Below, one piece after another: positions 5,688 through 10,012 of a stretch of DNA of 10,012 nucleotides. The notes beneath the pieces are model-generated. The model had not been told where the DNA came from and made no database searches. It saw nothing but the letters and a program-made list of their open reading frames with translations. The DNA lies in the NCBI GenBank assembly GCA_946886425.1, contig CAMPIP010000075.1, positions 1 through 10,012 of the forward strand, written 5' to 3'. A program made the translations under genes and the position numbers. Position 1 is the first letter of the stretch, and every line of letters begins with the position of its first letter. Source of the DNA: an uncultured Actinomycetes bacterium (GTDB lineage: Bacteria; Actinomycetota; Thermoleophilia; Solirubrobacterales; 70-9).

Positions 5688-6716
5688 ATGGCCTCCAAGC
5701 GCGGCGTGACCGTGGCCCTCGACGGCTTCGGCGCCGAGCAGGGCTTCGACGCGCTCGCCGAGGGCGCGCGCCTCGCCGCCGCTGACGGCATCCAGGTCCG
5801 CATCTTCGGACCGCCCGAGGAACTCGGCCTCGACGGGGTCGACGGCATCGACGTCGTCGCCACCGAGGACTGGATCGGCAACGAGGAGGATCCGGTGCCG
5901 GCCGTACGCGCCAAGGAGGGTGCCTCCGTCGTCCAGGCTGCCCGCGACGTCGCCGACGACGCCGCCGACGCGATGGTCAGCCTCGGCTCGACCGGGGCGA
6001 CGATGGCCGCCGCCACCTTCGGCCTGCGCCGGCTCAAGGGCGTGCAGCGCCCGGCCCTGGCGGTGCAGTTGCCGGTCCCGGGCAAGAAGGTGCTGTTCCT
6101 CGACGTCGGCGCCAACGTCGAGGTTCGCGCCCAGCACCTGGTCCAGTTCGCCTTTCTCGGCGCCGCCTTCAGCGAGGCGGTCCTCGACGTCAAGAGCCCC
6201 CGGGTCGGCCTGCTCACGGTCGGTGAGGAGGCCGGCAAGGGGCGCGAGGAGATCGTCGAGGCCCACGCGACGCTGTCGGAGGCGCCCGGGATCGACTTCG
6301 TCGGCAACGTCGAGGGACGCGACCTCCCGGCCGGCGCCGCCGACGTCGTCGTCACCGACGGCTTCACCGGCAACGTCTCCCTGAAGCTGATGGAGGGGAC
6401 CGCGAAGACGGTCGCCGGCGCGGTCGCCGACGCCGCCCGCTCGAACCCGATCGCGATGCTCGGCGGCCTGCTCCTCAAGCCGGCCCTCGGGGCCCTGCGC
6501 CGCGACCTGCACCCGGACACCACCGGCGGCGCGATCCTGCTCGGCCTGCGCGGTATCGCCGTCGTCGGCCACGGCAGCTCCGGCGCCGAGGGGGTCGCCA
6601 ACGCGGTCCGGCTCGCCGCCCGCTGCGCCGAGGTCGACGCCGTCGGCCGCACCGCGGCGCTGCTGCGCGAGGGCGGCGCCGGCCGCGGCGCGCTCGCCGG
6701 CGGCGGGGCCGCGTGA
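5688..6716 (+). CDS. plsX: phosphate acyltransferase PlsX
   Basis: PlsX makes acyl-phosphate from acyl-ACP and phosphate, feeding PlsY in phospholipid synthesis at the membrane surface. The 342-residue protein matches family length and shows the core motifs LDVGANVE (about 143-150), RVGLLTVGEEAGKG, and VVVTDGFTGNVSLKLMEGTAK, plus the HGSSGAEGVANAVRLA ending. Some signatures are altered: the N-terminal DAMGGDxAP block reads DGFGAEQGF, and the SxGNTGA block reads SLGSTGA. The ATG at 5688 is preceded by an AGG that overlaps the rpmF stop. It lies between rpmF and acpP, an order widespread in bacteria, which places acyl transfer beside the acyl carrier it uses. The last 20 or so residues are Gly/Ala/Arg rich. 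Confidence 0.95.
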   Translation: MASKRGVTVALDGFGAEQGFDALAEGARLAAADGIQVRIFGPPEELGLDGVDGIDVVATEDWIGNEEDPVPAVRAKEGASVVQAARDVADDAADAMVSLGSTGATMAAATFGLRRLKGVQRPALAVQLPVPGKKVLFLDVGANVEVRAQHLVQFAFLGAAFSEAVLDVKSPRVGLLTVGEEAGKGREEIVEAHATLSEAPGIDFVGNVEGRDLPAGAADVVVTDGFTGNVSLKLMEGTAKTVAGAVADAARSNPIAMLGGLLLKPALGALRRDLHPDTTGGAILLGLRGIAVVGHGSSGAEGVANAVRLAARCAEVDAVGRTAALLREGGAGRGALAGGGAA

Positions 6717-6729
6717 TAGGAAGGCGGCG

Positions 6730-6975
6730 ATGAATCGCGACGACGTGCTGGAGCTGGTCCGCGGCCACCTCGCCGAGGAGCTGGAGGTCGACGTCGAGAA
6801 GATCGGCGAGGGCACCCGCTTCAAGGAGGACCTCGACGCCGACTCGCTCGACCTCTACGAGCTGGTGATGGAGCTCGAGGACCGCTACGGCGTCGCCGTC
6901 TCCGAGGAGCAGGCGACCCGGATCGCGACCGTCGGCGACGCGGTCGACTTCGTCGTCGAGCACGCCCCGGCCTGA
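6730..6975 (+). CDS. acpP: acyl carrier protein
   Basis: ACP carries growing acyl chains on a 4'-phosphopantetheine arm during fatty acid synthesis. The protein has 81 residues, is strongly acidic, and has the attachment motif DSLDL with Ser39 as the site of the prosthetic group, followed by the recognition helix ELVMELEDRYG. The ATG at 6730 follows AGGAAGG (6718-6724) at a good distance, 13 bases after plsX. Placement between plsX and rnc fits the usual bacterial cluster, although fabD, fabG and fabF are absent here. The arm itself is derived from coenzyme A, which links this gene functionally to coaD upstream. Confidence 0.95.
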   Translation: MNRDDVLELVRGHLAEELEVDVEKIGEGTRFKEDLDADSLDLYELVMELEDRYGVAVSEEQATRIATVGDAVDFVVEHAPA

Positions 6976-6978
6976 TCG

Positions 6979-7674
6979 GTGGCGGCCTCCGCGGAGCCGG
7001 CGATCGTGGCGCTCGCGGCCCTGATCGACGAGCTCCCCGACGATCTCCGCCTCCAGGCCCTGACCCACTCCTCCTGGACCGAGCGCCGCGCCGACTCCTT
7101 CGAGCGGCTCGCCTTCCTCGGCGACAGCGTGCTCGGCCTCTCGGTCGCCTCGGCGGTGTACGCGCGATTCCCAGAGGTGGCCGCGGGGGGCCTGACGAAG
7201 ACCCACAACCAGGCGGTCAGCGGCGTCTCCGTCGCCGAGGTCGGCCAGCAGCTGGGCGTCCCGGAGATGCTGCGCGCAGCCGAGCCCGAAGATGTGATGG
7301 GGGCGATCCCGGTCGAGATCCTGCTCGAAGGCGGGCGGCCGCTGCCCGAGGCGACTGAGGCGCTGATCGGCGCCTGCCACCTGGCCTTCGGCTTCGAGCG
7401 CACGGCGGCGGCGGTGACAGAGGCCTTCGCAGAGCGGATCGACCACGCCGCCGAGACGCGGGTCGACTTCAAGTCGGCCCTCCAGGAGCTGCTCGCGAGG
7501 CGGGGCGCCCGCGTAAGCTACGAGGTGGTCGCCGCCACCGGTCCGCCGCACCGGCGGACCTTCCAGGTGGTCGCGATCGTGGATTCCCAGCGGGTCGGCG
7601 AAGGGGCCGGCCGCAGCAAGAAGGCGGCCGAGCAGGCCGCGGCCGAGCGGGCGTTCGAGCACCTCGGAGGGTGA
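6979..7674 (+). CDS. rnc: ribonuclease III, with altered catalytic residues
   Basis: RNase III cuts double-stranded RNA, including rRNA precursors, as a Mg2+-dependent dimer. The 231-residue protein has an N-terminal RNase III domain (about 1-150) and a C-terminal double-stranded-RNA-binding domain (about 162-229, DFKSALQELLARRG through KKAAEQAAAERA). The signature helix reads ERLAFLGDSVL: E42 and D49 are kept, but Ala45 replaces the second Glu (E41 in E. coli). In the last catalytic block, LPEATEALIGA, Glu124 replaces the usual Asp (E. coli D114), while Glu127 (E. coli E117) is kept. The SILAD block before it is also changed. GTG 6979 is 3 bases after acpP; GTG 7006, with GGAG 9 bases upstream, is an alternative start. 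Reduced or altered cleavage is an inference. Confidence 0.9.
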   Translation: MAASAEPAIVALAALIDELPDDLRLQALTHSSWTERRADSFERLAFLGDSVLGLSVASAVYARFPEVAAGGLTKTHNQAVSGVSVAEVGQQLGVPEMLRAAEPEDVMGAIPVEILLEGGRPLPEATEALIGACHLAFGFERTAAAVTEAFAERIDHAAETRVDFKSALQELLARRGARVSYEVVAATGPPHRRTFQVVAIVDSQRVGEGAGRSKKAAEQAAAERAFEHLGG

Positions 7675-7727
7675 GGCGCAGACGGGATCGCGTCCGACCG
7701 GATCGCGAGCCTAGGCGGGCAGGAACC

Positions 7728-7732
7728 AGGAG
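7728..7732 (+). promoter_or_regulatory. Shine-Dalgarno of smc
   Basis: AGGAG at 7728-7732, with a 6-base spacer to the ATG at 7739, fixes the smc start. The rest of the 64-base gap after rnc (7675-7738) holds a direct repeat GGATCGCG (7685-7692 and 7700-7707) and no clear promoter or terminator, so smc may be transcribed with rnc. Confidence 0.7.
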
Positions 7733-7738
7733 CTAGTC

Positions 7739-10012
7739 ATGTATCTGAGATCGATCACGATGAAGGGGTTCAAGTCGTTCCCCGAGCGGGTGAGCCTCGA
7801 GTTCTCGCCCGGCGTCAGCGTGATCGTCGGCCCCAACGGCTCCGGCAAGAGCAACATCACCGACGCTGTGCTCTGGGCGCTCGGCGAGCAGAGCCCGGGG
7901 GCGATCCGCGGTGCCTCGATGCAGGACGTGATCTCCGCCGGCGGCAAAGGCATCAGCGCCCGCCGCCAGGCCGAGGTCGAGGTCGTGATCGACAACTCCG
8001 ACGGCCGCGCCAACACCGAGTTTTCCGAGATCGCGGTGCAGCGCCGGCTCGACCGCGGCGGCGACGGCGGCTACCGGCTCAACGGCGCCCGTTGCCGCCT
8101 CACCGACGTCGTCGAAGTCCTCTCCGACACCAACCTCGGCCGCGAGATGCACTCGGTGATCAGCCAGGGCCGGGTGGAGACGATCATCCACTCGAAGCCG
8201 CGCGAGCGCCGGCTCCTGATCGAGGAGGCGGCCGGGCTCGGCAAGCACCGCAAACGCCGCCGCCGCGCCGAGCTGAAGCTGCGCGGCGCCCGGGACAACC
8301 TCGACCGCGCCCTCGACGTCGAGCGCGAGGCCCGGGCCCGGTTGCGGCCGCTGAAGCGCCAGGCTCAGGCGGCCGAGCTGGGCGCCCGGATCGAGCGCGA
8401 GGAACTGGGACTGCGCGGGCGCCTCGTCTCCGAGGAGCTGCGCTTCGGCGCCGACCGCGCCGCCGCCGCCGAGAAGGCGGCGAAAGCGGCTCGCGAGACA
8501 CGCGGCGGGATCGAGGCGCAGCTGGCCGAGGTCGGCAAGCGCCGCCGCGAGGCGGAGGAGCGCTTCGCCGCCCGCGACCGCGAGCGCACCCAGGCATGGG
8601 GGACGCTGACCAAGCTGCGCGGCGAGCAGGAGCGGGTCGCCGTCCGCGCCGCCAGCCTCTCCGGACGCGACACCGAGCTGGCCACGCGCCTGGAGGCGCT
8701 GCGGGCCGAACTGGGCCCGCTGACTCTCGACGTCGGCAGCGGCGCCGCCCCCGGCGAGCGGGCGCGCCAGCTGCAGGAGGAGCTGGGCGAGATCGACGCC
8801 GGCCTGCGGACCGCCGGCGACGGGCTCGCCGTCGCCCGTTCTGACGATGCCGCCGAGCAGGCCCGCGAGGCCGCCCTGGCCGACGTCCGCGCCGGCGCCG
8901 AGCGGGCGACCCGCCACGCCCGTCGCGCCGAGGGCCTGCTGGGCGAGCGCCACCGCGAGGCGCTGCGCAAACGGGTCGCCGACGGCGAGGAGCTGCTCGA
9001 CGACCTGCGGGCGGCGCTCAACGCGATCGAGGGCGTCGGCGCCGCGATTCGGGCCCGGGTCGAGCGCACCGAGGGCCGCGTGGTCGGCGACGACAGCGAC
9101 GGCGACGAGATCGCCGAGGAGCTGCGCTCCTGCTCGCAGCGCGAGTACGAGCTGCAGTCCCAGCTCAAGGAGGTCGCCGACGACCTCACCAAGGCCGAGG
9201 TCGAGGCCGCCCACCTCGGCGACCGGCGCGCCGAGGCCGAGCGCGAGCTGGCCGCGATCGCGGAGAAGCTGGGGGAGGAGGTGCCGCCGGCCGAGGAGGC
9301 CCTGACCGACGAGGAGCGGGCCGACATCGACCGCCGCCTCGAACGGCTGGAGCGACGCCGCGCCCAGATCGGCCCCGTCAACCCGCTGGCCGAGAAGGAG
9401 TACGACGAGGCCCGTGAGCACGTCGAGTCCCTGCAGGTCCAGCGCGAGGACATCGAGCGGGGGATGCGCGAGCTGGAGGCGCTGATCCGCAACATCGACA
9501 ACGAGATCGAGCGCGCCTTCGAGGAGACCTTCGACGCCACCGCCACCAACTTCGAGGAGATGGTCGAGCACCTCTTCCCGGGCGGCCGCGGCCGGCTGCG
9601 CCGGGTCAGCCTGCGCCCGGTCCGCGAGGCCGAGCGTCCGGCGGGCGAGCAGGAGATTCCCGCCGAGGCCGAGCCGGAGCCCGAGGAGGACGAGGACGAA
9701 GAGCGCGAGGAGCTCGGCGTCGAGATCGAGGTGACCCCGGCCGGCAAGTCGATGCGCAAGCTCTCGCTGCTCTCCGGCGGCGAGAAGTCGCTGGTCGCGC
9801 TGGCCTTCGTCTTCGCGGTCTTCCTCGCCCGCCCCTGCCCGTTCTACATCCTCGACGAGGTCGAGGCCGCCCTCGACGACGCCAACATCGACCGCTTCCT
9901 GCAGCTGATTCGGCGCTTCTCCGACCGCGCCCAGTTCGTCATCGTCACCCACCAGAAACGGACGATGGACGCCGCCGACTGCCTGTACGGCGTCTCGATG
10001 GCCGGCAACGGG
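7739..10012 (+). CDS. smc: chromosome segregation ATPase SMC, short and apparently hingeless (3' end cut off by window)
   Basis: SMC is the DNA-entrapping ATPase of bacterial condensin. One frame is open from ATG 7739 to the window edge (758 codons). The N-terminal half-head has Walker A GPNGSGKSN (31-39), the Q-loop segment SVISQGRVE, and LIEEAAGLGK ending near 170. The C-terminal half-head begins at the conserved GPVNPLAEKEY (about 545) and has LSGGEKS (678-684), Walker B FYILDEVEAALDD (702-714) and VTHQKRTMDAAD. The end is thus within a few tens of residues, for a total near 780, against about 1150-1200 for typical SMC. Between the heads lie about 370 mostly coiled-coil residues, with breaks near 326-339 and 450-457, and no hinge-like glycine-rich domain. 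The C-head also carries an acidic insert (about 629-658). It follows rnc, the usual smc position. Confidence 0.93.
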   Translation, partial: MYLRSITMKGFKSFPERVSLEFSPGVSVIVGPNGSGKSNITDAVLWALGEQSPGAIRGASMQDVISAGGKGISARRQAEVEVVIDNSDGRANTEFSEIAVQRRLDRGGDGGYRLNGARCRLTDVVEVLSDTNLGREMHSVISQGRVETIIHSKPRERRLLIEEAAGLGKHRKRRRRAELKLRGARDNLDRALDVEREARARLRPLKRQAQAAELGARIEREELGLRGRLVSEELRFGADRAAAAEKAAKAARETRGGIEAQLAEVGKRRREAEERFAARDRERTQAWGTLTKLRGEQERVAVRAASLSGRDTELATRLEALRAELGPLTLDVGSGAAPGERARQLQEELGEIDAGLRTAGDGLAVARSDDAAEQAREAALADVRAGAERATRHARRAEGLLGERHREALRKRVADGEELLDDLRAALNAIEGVGAAIRARVERTEGRVVGDDSDGDEIAEELRSCSQREYELQSQLKEVADDLTKAEVEAAHLGDRRAEAERELAAIAEKLGEEVPPAEEALTDEERADIDRRLERLERRRAQIGPVNPLAEKEYDEAREHVESLQVQREDIERGMRELEALIRNIDNEIERAFEETFDATATNFEEMVEHLFPGGRGRLRRVSLRPVREAERPAGEQEIPAEAEPEPEEDEDEEREELGVEIEVTPAGKSMRKLSLLSGGEKSLVALAFVFAVFLARPCPFYILDEVEAALDDANIDRFLQLIRRFSDRAQFVIVTHQKRTMDAADCLYGVSMAGNG

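Noticed and set aside
5318..6824. Long minus-strand open frames opposite plsX and rpmF
   Set aside because: They are shadows of real genes in GC-rich DNA, with Arg/Ser/Ala-rich translations and no recognisable domain.
7685..7707. Direct repeat GGATCGCG before smc
   Set aside because: Eight-base repeats of this composition are expected by chance in DNA this GC-rich, and spacing suggests no known element.
7733..9952. A 739-codon open frame on the minus strand opposite smc
   Set aside because: It is a mirror of the GC-rich, charged-residue codon pattern of smc; the translation is low-complexity Leu/Gly/Ala/Val without family features, and the plus strand carries clear SMC motifs.
7739..10012. 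The short smc as a frameshifted or broken gene
   Set aside because: One frame runs without a stop from the start to the window edge with both ATPase halves and ABC signature intact, so it looks functional rather than degraded.

Overview
This is a GC-rich chromosomal window, almost entirely coding, from an actinobacterium. The order recG - rsmD - coaD - coiled-coil protein (like mycobacterial Rv2927c) - DUF177 - rpmF - plsX - acpP - rnc - smc is a conserved bacterial housekeeping backbone in an actinobacterial version. The AbiEi-like/DUF559 protein and the style of the divergent housekeeping proteins suggest the class Thermoleophilia (Solirubrobacterales and relatives). That placement is an inference; no 16S or other marker lies in the window.

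Layout. (1) 1-2767, plus strand: the 3' three quarters of recG (replication-fork helicase), then rsmD (16S rRNA methyltransferase) and coaD (coenzyme A biosynthesis). rsmD and coaD overlap by 4 bases. An 11-bp perfect inverted repeat lies between recG and rsmD. (2) 2876-3355, plus: a small coiled-coil protein with its own promoter-like sequence and no ribosome binding site. (3) 3375-4822, minus: a DUF177/YceD-family gene followed by a gene for an AbiEi-type winged-helix protein fused to a DUF559 endonuclease-like domain. The start of the DUF559 gene sits in a 39-base near-perfect palindrome. (4) 4881-5417, plus: a class I methyltransferase, divergent from DUF177. (5) 5471-7674, plus: rpmF - plsX - acpP - rnc, a tight operon joining ribosome assembly, phospholipid/fatty acid synthesis and RNA processing. 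(6) 7739 to the end, plus: smc, entering its last codons at the window edge.

Most of the window is ordinary housekeeping; the surprises are in the details. The smc gene contains both ATPase half-heads within about 758 codons, with only about 370 residues between them and nothing that resembles an SMC hinge, so it appears to encode a short-armed, hingeless SMC. The RNase III next to it has Ala and Glu where the family has two metal-binding Glu/Asp residues. RsmD and PlsX also carry altered signature motifs. The usual DUF177-rpmF pair has been split: DUF177 is inverted, and a methyltransferase and a DUF559 gene have been placed around it.

No tRNA, rRNA, insertion sequence or CRISPR array was seen. 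The largest intergenic gap is 108 bases (2768-2875).
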